NCBI GenBank assembly: GCA_010093685.1
Contig: MU006240.1
Coordinates: 746,845-810,844 of the forward strand
Direction: 5' to 3'
Length of the DNA stretch: 64,000 nucleotides
Source of the DNA: Ophiobolus disseminans
Taxonomy: Eukaryota > Ascomycota > Dothideomycetes > Pleosporales > Phaeosphaeriaceae
Below the pieces are notes generated by a model. The model ran no database searches. It was not told the origin of the DNA and was given only the letters and a program-made list of their open reading frames with translations. This document shows, piece by piece, positions 32,871 to 42,872 of the stretch; position 1 is the stretch's first letter, and each line of letters starts with the position of its first letter. Position numbers and translations under genes: made by a program.

Positions 32871-33324
32871 TCCGAACGAGCTGAGTAACGTGCGATGAAA
32901 AGGGTCACACAGAAGCTAGATAGCTGTCCTGCGAGCTCTACCGCTAGATACGACGTGAAAACATCAGGCTGAGTGCGGGGCTCCTCAATGATGACGTGAG
33001 CGGATAAGATCAAGGTTGGATCACCAATCATCATGGTTGAGGACAAGCTGCCCCGGTGGTGGTCACCTTGGTGAAAGGTACTTCTACGCGCACGGACACA
33101 ATACCTAGGTACGAAGGAGCTCGTATTTTATTTCTTGAGCGCTCGGCCCTAAGCCAAATGTAGTGTAGCCTTAGCGTTTAAGAAATACGAGCTCCTTCGT
33201 ACGAAGTATAGTACCGCTTCCCCAGCCACCCGCTAGCGCCACCTGCAACTTCTCCAACTCTCGTACTGACCTAACCACCACGCGCGCCATGCCGCCCTGA
33301 TCACCACCACCATTCGGGCCTACC
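32871..33324. other. Divergent intergenic region with an inverted repeat
   Basis: Upstream of both the HET gene and the next plus-strand gene. It carries the inverted repeat listed at 33109-33202. Confidence 0.5.
33109..33202. repeat. Inverted repeat with 19-bp perfect arms
   Basis: The arm GTACGAAGGAGCTCGTATT at 33109-33127 is repeated in inverse orientation at 33184-33202, around a 56-bp spacer. The arms stay partly similar beyond 19 bp (runs of T and CTT). It could be a tiny fold-back/MITE remnant or a regulatory hairpin between two divergent genes. Confidence 0.85.
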
Positions 33325-34476
33325 ATGGACGCGCCCTCGATACAACTGAACCTCGAGATTCGCGAAGCCGTCGTCAAAGCGCTTGCGACGCGCCGGCCGA
33401 TACTCCACCACCTCAACGCCGACACGAGCTGGCTCCTCCAGGTTCCGCGCCCGGCGAATGCGATCAAGCACGGTAGTCGCATATACTATAATGTTCTAAT
33501 AGATCCGTGGTTCGTTGGTGGGCAGTCGGATGTTGCAAAATGGTTCTCGCAGCAGTTCCATGCGACAGAGAGCGCGGTAAAGAGTGTCGCAGAGGTAGAG
33601 GAGCTGGCATGGCAAGTTGAGATACTTGCTGGCGGGATAAGACCGGGACGGGGAAGCTTGAGGAATATCAATGCCACAGCTGTGGCTGAAGAGTCATTCG
33701 TGGACGCTGTTGCGATCAGCCACGAATTCACCGACCATTGCCACAAGGAGACGCTGTTGGAGGTGCATCGGGACGTGCCCGTGTTTGCGACTGAGCAGGC
33801 AGCGAAGTTGATCTCTTCGTGGAACCACTTTCGGTCTGTCACTACGACCCCAACCTTTAAGGATAATGCAGACTGGCACGACTACTCGCTCTCGCCTCTC
33901 CCGTCATGGCTCAGCATATCGCGCCTCACAGCATCCAAGGATGCGCTGTTTTACCACTCAGCCCTCCTCATCACGTTTGCGACGCACCCGGTCCTCTCCA
34001 TTGCGACACCGAAGAAGCGCTCCTCCCTCTCAATCTACGGCGATGGCACAGAAGACTTTTCCTCGAGTACAGGCTCCGAAGCAGCTGAATGTGTTATATA
34101 CACACCACACGGCATACCGAACGCCGCCCTCTCACCAATCGCGACCGCAGACCCACCACTAGACACACTTGCGTTCTTGCACGGGCTACACGACGTCTCG
34201 ATATCCGCCGCGCAGCAATTGAACCTCGGCGCAAAGAACGGCCTTTTGGCGCAACGAATACTCAAGGCGAAATACTGGGTTGCGACCCACGACGAAGTCA
34301 AGAAGGGAGGAGGCTTGATATCATGGTGGTTGCGTCGGAAGGCATGGACATTAGAGGACGCATTGAAAGAAGCGAAAGCAGAGATGAACGGCGAAGACAC
34401 ATACATGGACGGAGATGAGTTCGAAGACGTACGCTTCCAGGACATGGCGAACGGCGAGAGTCGGATCTTGGAATAA
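33325..34476 (+). CDS. Metallo-beta-lactamase-like fungal protein
   Basis: A single exon of 383 aa without signal peptide. The N-terminal half has the pattern of a degenerate metallo-beta-lactamase fold: TSWLLQVP, YNVLIDPWFVGG, the motif region AVAISHEFTDHCHKETL (about residues 131-147) and VPVFATEQAAKLI. The DHCH text would supply the usual His/Asp metal ligands, but the canonical HxHxDH is not complete. The enzyme activity, if any, is therefore uncertain. The C-terminus is charged (EDTYMDGDEFEDVRF). The gene shares a divergent promoter with the HET gene at 30912-32870. Confidence 0.6.
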   Translation: MDAPSIQLNLEIREAVVKALATRRPILHHLNADTSWLLQVPRPANAIKHGSRIYYNVLIDPWFVGGQSDVAKWFSQQFHATESAVKSVAEVEELAWQVEILAGGIRPGRGSLRNINATAVAEESFVDAVAISHEFTDHCHKETLLEVHRDVPVFATEQAAKLISSWNHFRSVTTTPTFKDNADWHDYSLSPLPSWLSISRLTASKDALFYHSALLITFATHPVLSIATPKKRSSLSIYGDGTEDFSSSTGSEAAECVIYTPHGIPNAALSPIATADPPLDTLAFLHGLHDVSISAAQQLNLGAKNGLLAQRILKAKYWVATHDEVKKGGGLISWWLRRKAWTLEDALKEAKAEMNGEDTYMDGDEFEDVRFQDMANGESRILE

Positions 34477-34579
34477 GACGCCGAATGTCCAAGTTGATTT
34501 GAAACAGTACAGCGCAGCGCATATACCCTATTTGAGTCGAGCCGTTGAAGCAAACTAGTGCAGTATCACATTTCCAACC

Positions 34580-35230
34580 TCATACATACATACCATAAAT
34601 CCAATACCCGTCATACCTCCACGCGCCCCCCAAAAACACAGGCTCCTTCTCCTCCTTGAACCCCACCTTCTCAAAGCCCAATTTCTTGACTATCGCCGTA
34701 CTCGCCCCATTCCCTTCATCCACGCCAGCTTCCACGTAGAACACTTTCTCGCCCTTGCTCTTCTCGTCTGCGACGCTGGAGGCGTAGGTATCTAGCAACG
34801 CCCGCGCAGCTTCCGTCGCGTATCCCTTCCCCCACGCGTGCTTGAAATACGCATACCCCAAGATCCGGTGATCGAGTTCTTTCCCCTCATCACCTTCTTT
34901 GCGCTTCATTGCTGGTATAATTGGGCCTGTGGCTTGTCGGCGCAGACCGACGCTGCCGAGATGGGTGCCTGGACCTTCACCACTTCCACCACTTGCTTCT
35001 TCACCCACGCTCTTCTCAAATACGGAGTACATGTGCTTGTCGTTTGAGAGTAGGTTTAGCATCCGCGCTCGACTATCTTCGAGCGATTTACTCGCCCCGG
35101 AAACGCTCCAGGATGTGGCGTCGGGGTCGCTCCAGTTCTCGTGGAACCATGCGAGGTGTTGGGAGCCGGGGTCGGTGTTTGTGAGGAGAATTAGGGTGAG
35201 GCGGGGTGTTTGGATTGTTGAGGGGAGCAT
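34580..35230 (-). CDS. GNAT-family N-acetyltransferase (RimJ/RimL type)
   Basis: A single exon of 216 aa starts with TPRLTLILLTNTD, the usual N-terminal strand of RimJ/RimL-type acetyltransferases. The acetyl-CoA binding region is seen as HAWGKGYATEAARALLDTY, followed by VEAGVDEGNGASTAIVKKLG and FEKVGFKEE, the typical beta4-alpha3-beta5 order. The enzyme should transfer acetyl from acetyl-CoA to an amine. The substrate is unknown. It is tail-to-tail with the preceding plus-strand gene, 103 bp apart. Confidence 0.85.
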   Translation of the reverse strand: MLPSTIQTPRLTLILLTNTDPGSQHLAWFHENWSDPDATSWSVSGASKSLEDSRARMLNLLSNDKHMYSVFEKSVGEEASGGSGEGPGTHLGSVGLRRQATGPIIPAMKRKEGDEGKELDHRILGYAYFKHAWGKGYATEAARALLDTYASSVADEKSKGEKVFYVEAGVDEGNGASTAIVKKLGFEKVGFKEEKEPVFLGGAWRYDGYWIYGMYV

Positions 35231-35653
35231 GGTTGATACTGTTTTTTTTTTCTGAGGGGAAGTCGGAGTTTGATGAAGTTATTGAATTAGAGACTGTAAA
35301 AGTGAAACTTGGAAGGAGTGGCTTGTTGGATGTTATATTTTGCAAGATGAGTCAAAAGTATCCGAGAAAAGTCTCCGCTTCCCAAGGTGTTGTGATGCTT
35401 TTTAGGCAGGTAGATGGTCGGATTTGTGCCTCTGACTCATGCTTGCATCCAATGTCGTACCCGGCATCAGGGCTGAGGGTCCCACGACCACGTGTGAACG
35501 CGATGACGCGCCAGACTAGCGCAATTGCCATCTCATGGTCGCTTCGACGCGATCACCATATCTCCTTTCATACATCGGAAATCACAGATACGCATGTTCA
35601 GCTTCAACAAAGTACAAGATATGTGACGATAAAAATGGTGGTTGATGACTAGT
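35231..35653. other. Intergenic 35231-35653
   Basis: Contains the promoter of the acetyltransferase and the 3' end of the CoA-transferase gene. No gene was recognised. Confidence 0.45.
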
Positions 35654-37527
35654 TCACGCTACAATCTCAGTCATCAGATCCTCGGGCCACCGCGGCTGAT
35701 CCACTCCATTGCCTCTTGTTCCTACATTGTACTTCAACTCCACCTTACCAGCCGGATACTGCACAATAGGCTTGACCACCTTCACGTCTTTCCCAATCGC
35801 ATCAGAGCGCCGAATCTCGAAGAACTCCGACTTGAACAGGACGTCGCTAGAATTAGTCTTGAGCATCTGCATGTAGCGCGGAAGAGCATAGCCCATGTTG
35901 TGATGATGGCGGAACACCTGTCGACCGTTACGGGTCCAGACGTCTTGCCAGATATTTTCCGGGTAGACTCCGACGCTGTTGACAAGCCATTGGGAGTAGT
36001 AGTTGAGCGCGACCTACCAACGTAAGTTGCAAATTCGATGAAATCACGAATCAAGACTTACATCAACCTTGTACGAGCCGCCCTCAGCACCTCGTCGAAG
36101 TATAGCGTCCAGCACACCTATTACGCCTGATGTACCGGTGCAGAAGTCGCTGTTCGGAAAGACCGGCGTGACTGGCTCGTCATTGCCCATGGCTCGGCCA
36201 AATTCCATCGATACACCGCAGCAGGCGTCCGATATCTGTTGCCATCCACTACGGTACGACCATGGCCCATTCCAACCATAGCAGTTCTCGCGAACCACGA
36301 TCAAGCCACGCTCGCGATCCTTGGTGAGTTCGAGCAGATCATCCATGCCGAAGCCGTACTTGTTCAGCACATCTGGTCGGTACCCCTGCACAACGACATC
36401 CGCTTCGAGGATCAAGGCGCGCAGCTTTTCTCGATCAGCTTCCTTTCGGAAATCAAGGTAAGAACACCACTTTCCCCAACTTAGATCCACGTGCAGACTC
36501 GACATATCCGTGATGTGCTCGGCAGTCACCCGCATTACTGAAGCGCCGAGCTCTGCCAGTCCACGCGTCATGGCTGGTGCAGCGATGATGCGCGTCAAGT
36601 CGACGACTTTCAGCCCAGCCAAAGGTCTTCGCGGAGATGTTTCCGGGCTTTCGGGCCACCAGGATGCTGGCTGCTTCTCGTTCTTCACATCGTGGATATC
36701 GTAAAGCCCAACATGCGCATTCGCCTTGCCATGCTCGCTATTTTTGAACTCCTCCGTGGTCCAGCAAATCGTCCCGGCCTGCTTGTACACGTCTGAAGCA
36801 AGGCGCTGCATCTCACTCGAGTCAATTTGCGCTAGCTTTTCCTCATACGGCGCCCAGGATTCTTCTGGCGTGGCCACATCTTGATTGTGCGGCAAGCCTA
36901 CGCTATCCTGAGTCGGCTCAGGATTCATGGAGCCATGGAGATGAAAGTATCGCCCATCCTTGCAGCGGTAGATGTTTGTTGCCGAGGTTCGATATACGGT
37001 GCTGGTGCCGTTATGCAGGTCGGCATCCTTGAAAATTTTGTTGTAGGCTATTCGGCCTGTGGGCGAGAACATCGACGCACTACTGATGGCTTCTCCTTTT
37101 GGGTCGATTGTGTTCAGCAAGATAGACATGAAGAAGAGCTGGGCATGGTCTCTAGGATCAACATGTGAGCCAGGTGAGAAAGCTGGTGTAGTATACTCAC
37201 TCACGTGTTGATGATAGCTTCCTGAGGCTCGAGGTTGTACTTCCTCTTCAACAAAACATTGACCATAGCTGCTTCCAATCCCTTCAAAGCCGATATGCTC
37301 TCCGTAAAGCGCCAATTGATCGGGATACTCGGGTTGCTGGTCCCTTCGAACTGTACTGCACTTGCGCATTCTTCGATATCTTTCGGCAACGTCTGTGCTA
37401 TCAACGGATTGCGCAAGATGCCTTCTTGAAAGATTTTCCGTGTCTCATTGGGGATGGAATAGGTTTTCTTGTTCGCACCTACCCCATTAGTGCTGTTGGT
37501 ATGTCCAACGTCTCCGTTGGTGGCCAT
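35654..37527 (-). CDS. CaiB/BaiF-type family III CoA-transferase
   Basis: Three exons (37527-37205, 37151-36062, 36013-35654) with introns of 53 and 48 nt encode 590 aa. The ATG at 37527 (MATNGDVGHTN) is the first in frame. The central part has the class III CoA-transferase signature PLAGLKVVDLTRIIAAPAMT, followed by ELGASVMRVTAEH and LDFRKEADREKLRALI. Family members use an Asp nucleophile after the ARVVE/LxFR region to move CoA between carboxylic acids. The duplicated layout of about 590 aa is the common fungal form. It is divergent from, and 534 bp away from, an AtuA-like gene, which suggests a joint role in catabolism of a branched or terpenoid acid. That is inference. Confidence 0.88.
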
Positions 37528-38061
37528 CTTGCTGATAACTAGGTCGTCAGTAAGCAATGTCCGAAACGAAACTTTGCCAGACAGGAGTTGAACAATCTCA
37601 CTTCTGTCTTTCAGCTGTGCAGCGGGAGGAGCGCTTTTCAGTATCGCTCTGGCGTGTCGGTTGTTTCAGCGGCGCTAAGTGCACGGCTACGTCGACATAA
37701 TCGTGCGCGACTCTGCAGTCATCACCACTGTATCACAGCCTACGTAAATGCGGGCCTCGTGGCAGAGTTCGGCCCTCGGATTGAGTCGCATTGGTCGACT
37801 CTGCGAGTCTAGCCAGCCCCGCACCTCGCTCGCAACACCAAGTCAAGTCGCTAATGCATGTTACTTGCGAGCTGGTTACCGCATTTGTAAACTTGGTATC
37901 CTGCGCAAACTCATCCGAAACAGATATAATTGTGTTTGGATCTTATTATCGGGAAATTTACTCAACTGCTTCAGGTCTATTTTGGTCCATGATATAGGTC
38001 GAATTGTACTTATCAAACGACCGCTGTGTATTCTCAATCTTGGTATTCCACCAACTTCGAT
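37528..38061. promoter_or_regulatory. Shared divergent promoter of CoA-transferase and AtuA-like genes
   Basis: 534 bp between the two start codons. No TATA box or known factor site was singled out. The short distance makes co-regulation plausible. Confidence 0.35.
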
Positions 38062-40375
38062 ATGGTCTCCACTGATTATACTACAAGATGGACACATCAG
38101 CGTGGAAGCAGACCAGTGCGAATCGCCAATTGTTCTGGTTACAAGGGTACGTCACTTTTCAACCAAAGAAGTGCAAGTGGAAAGTCCGAGTCGGTAAAGA
38201 TCAAGCTGAACAACGGAAAATCGTCCGCCAACAAATGGAAAAGATCTCAAGAATCCACCCTGTGAACTAAGACGCATATCGAATCAGAAGCCTGACGCCG
38301 TATTATAGCTGACCCAGGATACCACATGCGCTACCAAGCCGAACTCGGCGATATCGACTTCATAACCGGCGACTATCTTGCGGAGGTCAACATAGCAGAA
38401 AATGCGCAAGCACATGCAGCCGGCAAGCATCCAGGATGGGAGCAGACTGCCTGGGATGGTATCAAACAAACCATCAATCTACTGAATGAGAAACGCATCA
38501 AGGTCGTTGTGAATGGCGGTGCGCATAACCCAAGAGGACTTGCAGAAAAAGTTCAAGAATTGGTAAGTATGCCTAATGAAAAATGAGAACGATGCTAAGA
38601 CACGCGCAGGTCACGAGCAAAGGCTACAATCTCAAAGTCGCTTTTATACTCGGTGACAACCTCTTCGATGAGATGAAAGACATCCGCGAAAAAGGCTTAC
38701 CACCCCACCTCGACTCTGAGAACAGCGCCGTTACACTCGCAGATCATGGACTCGATCTGTTGGAGAAGAGCGACAAGCCGATTGTCAGCGCGAATGCTTA
38801 CCTCGGTGCAAGAGAAATCGTTAAAGGCCTAGAACAAGGCGCAGATATCATTATTGCTGGAAGAGTCGCGGATGCCAGTCCTGTATGTTCTCAACATGTG
38901 TTTCGCTGTCTTGACCTTCTAGATCTCTAATCTTAGGCAGGTCATTGGAGCAGCCTGGTACTGGCATGGCTGGCGGGATACCGACTACGACGAGCTTGCA
39001 GGCGCTCTCATTGCCGGTCATCTGATCGAATGCAGCGGCTATGTGACTGGTTCGAACTTCGCTGGGTTTTATGAGTATCCCTTGGATGACTTGTATGAGT
39101 TGACGTTCGGCATTGCGGAGGTTGAGAGAGATGGCACGTGTGTGATTACGAAACACGATGCGAAGAATGGGTTTGTAACGGAAGATACCGTCAAATGTCA
39201 GTTCTTGTACGAACTGCAGGGCAATGTCTATTTGAACAGCGACGTGAAAGCAATCTTAGATGGCATACAGGTCAAGGCTGAAGATGGCAAAAACCGGTGA
39301 GTTCCGTCGATGCCCTCTACTCGGGCAAGTGTGCTGACCCGTGCAAAGCGTTCGCATATGGGGCATCAGAGGTGCACCTCCGCCGCCCACGACCAAACTC
39401 GCAATCTTCTACCTCGCCGGCTACCAATCTGAAATCGTTGTGAATGCTACCGGCTATGGCACGTCCGAGAAATTCGACCTCTGGGAACGCATCATTCGCC
39501 ACGGCCTCAAGCGCCAAAATCTGCTCCAGAAGTTCGACGTCCTTGAGTTTCAGCGCATAGGCGTACCAGAAGCGAACCCTAAAAGCCAACTACGCAGCAC
39601 GACGTATTGCCGCCTCTTCGCCGAGGCGAGTGACGAGAACGTGAATATGGCGCTGCTGGGCTTGCTGAGCGAGTTCGCTATGCAGCACTACTCAGGCTTC
39701 CACAGTACGAGCGACCACCGCACAGCACTACCAAGACCGTATATCAGCTACTACCCCGCGATATACCCACAGTCATCACTCAAGACATCAATCAACATAC
39801 TCGAACCCTCCCCATCTCCAGAAGCAGCTGAAATCACATGTATTCCCACAACTCCACCCCCGCGCTTCGAAGATCTAGGCCAACGCGAGACATACGAAAC
39901 CCGCGACCCCGCGGACCTCTCATCCTTGGGCCAAACAGTCCAAACCCGACTCGGCGATGTCGTCCTCGCTCGCTCAGGCGACAAAGGCGGAAACGCAAAC
40001 ATCGGCTTCTTCATCCCAACGTCCCTCCCCTCATCCTACCCCCGCTCCTCACCCCTCTACAAATCCTCCTGGGACTGGCTGCGCACCTTTCTCACCAGCG
40101 CCAAGCTCATCGAAATGTTCGGTGACAGCTGGGATGACAGATTTCACGTCGAGAGAGTGGAGTTTCCGGGTATATATGCGGTGCACTTTGTGGTGTATGG
40201 TGTTCTTGGTAGAGGTGTGAGCGGGAGTAGTCGACTGGATGCGTTTGCGAAGGGCATGGGGGATTGGTTGAGGGATGTGGTTGTTGAGGTTCCGGAGGCG
40301 CTTTTGGAGGGGAGAGTTAGGGGGGCGGAGGAGGGGAGGTATGGGCGGGAGGGAGGGGATGGGTGGAAGTTGTGA
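38062..40375 (+). CDS. AtuA-like (DUF1446) acyclic terpene utilisation family protein
   Basis: Five exons (38062-38146, 38309-38562, 38610-38882, 38941-39296, 39349-40375) with introns of 162, 47, 58 and 52 nt give 664 aa. The N-terminal half is the DUF1446/AtuA domain: RPVRIANCSGYK, LGDIDFITGDYLAEVNIAE, VVVNGGAHNPRGLAEKVQEL, GADIIIAGRVADASPVIGA and YVTGSNFAGFYEY. The C-terminal part has the small domain usual for this family (RLGDVVLARSGDKGGNANIG). In Pseudomonas, AtuA is needed for growth on citronellol and other acyclic terpenes, but its chemistry is not settled. The first exon is inferred from the ATG at 38062 and one long intron, so the extreme N-terminus is the weakest part. Confidence 0.85.
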
Positions 40376-40511
40376 ATGAATGGCTTGATCATAGCTACTT
40401 GCTCCCGAATCTGTCCGCCGTTGTTTGAACATCTCGGCTATGTACACCACCTAATCGAAAAAAAAACATGAGATGAAAATACACGAGAATCGGAAAAACC
40501 CCGCAGAACCA

Positions 40512-42038
40512 TCAAGCAAACCCAGTACCAACCACAAAGCTCGCATCATTGTTGAACGAGCTAGCAGCATCAAACGCATGGACACCGCCGTTACTCGCAA
40601 TGTAGCCCGCATTGATGTAATGTCGAATAAATCGTGTGGGATATCCCCATGCTCGGATGGAAGAGCCCTGCCCATTAAGCCCCATCTGCGGACAGAACGT
40701 AGCATCTTCTTTGAAGCCTTTCGAGCCATCGTTAGCATTCACCTTGAGCTCGAAGTTGTTGTGTCGCAGAAAGCTGCCGGCGGTGTCTTTGGATTCGAAA
40801 GAGAAGCAACCGCCATTGCCGAGTCCGGCGCGAACGGTCCAACTTGCTTGCTGTTTGAGTGCTGTGCTGCTGGACGAAGTAACGACTTGGGTATTGACAG
40901 CTGCGGCAGTGTGTGCAAGGTACCGCGTGTCGAAGTTTGGCGTCGTGAGTCGTAGCGAGATGGAAGAACCAACACTAAGCGCAGAACCGCTGGTCAAAGA
41001 TGTCGTGGCGTATTTTGCGGCTACAATGTTGTCCTGCACTGCGTTCTCAGTCGCATCGGACGGGTAGCCAGTGGTCATGACGCCTTCGTAAAATGTTCCT
41101 TGGCCGCCGACGCTGTTGTCGCCGCCGATGCCGAGGATAATGGCGCCTTCTTTGCTCATTGGGTTATAGCCGGCCACGGTTGGGCGGGCGCCGTTGTAGT
41201 ATGTCGATAGTGAGCCAGACGCACCATTGGCTCCGCGAATTGCCCACTTGTTTGGACCGCCTTTAATGACAGCGGTCACGAACCTCGAGGTGATGGAAGG
41301 GTCCCCTGCATTGTTTTTGGGGTTGGCGCCGGAAAACAGCCCATTCTCGAGGTCGGCCATAATCCATGGGCCGCTACCAGCACCCGAGCCCCAGGTAGTG
41401 CTGTCACCGTAGTAGATGGCCTCCATATGTCCGTTACCGGTGTCCAGATTGTTGGTCTCTGCGTTACCGTAATCGAAGCAGCAGGCTCCGTTGTAATGGG
41501 TGCCGTCAAGGACTGCATACATGCCTTCTGGGGCGTCCCCTGTGGCCGAACCCTTGACGGCATTGTTACGGTATCCAGTGCCAGGTGAGACGAACACGCC
41601 GTACGCCTTCTGACCGTTTAGCGTGACCGGCGCACCGATGGCGCTGGCCAAGTTGTCGGCACCATTGGATTCAGGGCCACTGAAGGCGCCTTTGGGTGCT
41701 TGCGTGAGATGGTTGCCACGGCCAGATTGATCGTAGATAATGGTGATGAGGCATGTAGTGCTCGCGCAGAATTGATCCTGTGATCCGGCATTGGCAACAC
41801 CACCAGCAGCCAGAGGTGCGATATTGGTCGTGGTGTTGTCCGAACCACGTTTGACCTGATATAGTGAGCCGGTGAAGGCTCCATACAAAGCACGGGTGGT
41901 GCTATGGGCAGCGATGCAGGGTGTGCCACCGGATGCGTATAGATCGCATGGCCCAGCTGCAGCAGCAACAAGGGAGGCTGAGCTGAGGAAAGCGACCGCA
42001 AGAGCGCGGGCGCCGTCGAAACTCGGTCTTGAAGACAT
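40512..42038 (-). CDS. abfB: Secreted alpha-L-arabinofuranosidase, GH54 with CBM42
   Basis: An intronless gene of 508 aa. The ATG at 42038 (MSSRPSFDGARALAVAFLSS) gives a signal peptide ending near AAA/GPCDLYASGGTPC, the start of the mature enzyme. The catalytic GH54 domain has CCFDYGNAETNNLDTGNG, the nucleophile Glu231 in ADLENGLF and the acid/base Asp307 in GGDNSVGGQGTFYEG. The spacing of 76 equals that of the characterised Aspergillus enzyme (E221/D297). The C-terminal CBM42 binds arabinofuranose side chains (FDTRYLAHTAAAVNT, FLRHNNFELKVN, FIRHYINAGYIAS). It removes arabinose from arabinoxylan and arabinan outside the cell and would act with the GH10 xylanase at 10.7 kb. No N-glycan or regulatory claim is made. 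Confidence 0.95.
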   Translation of the reverse strand: MSSRPSFDGARALAVAFLSSASLVAAAAGPCDLYASGGTPCIAAHSTTRALYGAFTGSLYQVKRGSDNTTTNIAPLAAGGVANAGSQDQFCASTTCLITIIYDQSGRGNHLTQAPKGAFSGPESNGADNLASAIGAPVTLNGQKAYGVFVSPGTGYRNNAVKGSATGDAPEGMYAVLDGTHYNGACCFDYGNAETNNLDTGNGHMEAIYYGDSTTWGSGAGSGPWIMADLENGLFSGANPKNNAGDPSITSRFVTAVIKGGPNKWAIRGANGASGSLSTYYNGARPTVAGYNPMSKEGAIILGIGGDNSVGGQGTFYEGVMTTGYPSDATENAVQDNIVAAKYATTSLTSGSALSVGSSISLRLTTPNFDTRYLAHTAAAVNTQVVTSSSSTALKQQASWTVRAGLGNGGCFSFESKDTAGSFLRHNNFELKVNANDGSKGFKEDATFCPQMGLNGQGSSIRAWGYPTRFIRHYINAGYIASNGGVHAFDAASSFNNDASFVVGTGFA

Positions 42039-42116
42039 GTCTGAAATTGATTGTGCTGGGCTCTGGATAGACAAGACCTCTCAGGCTGTGCCCTTCCATT
42101 GAACGAGTTGTGCATA

Positions 42117-42125
42117 GTTTATATA
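42117..42125 (-). promoter_or_regulatory. TATA box of the arabinofuranosidase gene
   Basis: On the minus strand TATATAAAC lies about 80 bp upstream of the start at 42038. Confidence 0.4.
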
Positions 42126-42872
42126 CCCTCAGTGGTTCGAAGGGCCCATATTGCAGGCCCTGGCTCCGCCATTTCTTCCGGGCTATTATAGAGGTAGTGA
42201 TCCGGATCTTGTCTCGTACTGGCAGGAGGTATGCATGCTCAAGTCAGAGTTGTTACCAACGAGCTATGTTGTCCCAGGTGCTAGAAGGATACAAGGGGTC
42301 ATCCCAGCCCAAGCGTGAACTGATGATGCTGAAAGGCACATAAGCTTTGCCGAGCTTACCTTACCAGAGCCAACATCCGCCGTTGATGCTTGTCTTCGAG
42401 GCTGCGATTCGCGGGGAAATCTGGAGTAATTGTGGAGTGCTTCTGACCATCTCGTGTTTTGCGGGGGAGTTGAGATGCAGCGGGGCATTCGTAATCCCGG
42501 CTGGGGCAGGGTAGTGGAAGATTTCTGAAGTGACATGCATGGTTGAGGGGAAGTCCCAAATAGGCAGTCCTTCCACTGGCGGAGGTGTGGTAGTTGCCGC
42601 CCAAGGTGCTGGCATCTATTCTGTGCAGGTTAGGAGTTCTCTGCTACGTACCAGAAAGGCAAAGCTTCTTGGTGGTGAGCATGACAGACAGCTGATGATG
42701 GAGCGTTCGGTGGAGACGGTCGACATGCGTTCGGCACGTGCCCGGAAATTAACGATGCGTTATCATTGGCTGCACAGCAGCGTCAGTGCTTTGATCTTCG
42801 CCAGGCTCATCAAAGGCTGTTGGAAAAGGGGATTTCCTCAACTGTTTTCCCGACAGCAGAGGTACCTCAATT
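42126..42872. other. Intergenic 42126-42872
   Basis: Divergent promoter region of the GH54 gene and the next gene. Open frames on both strands look random. No repeat was recognised. Confidence 0.45.
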
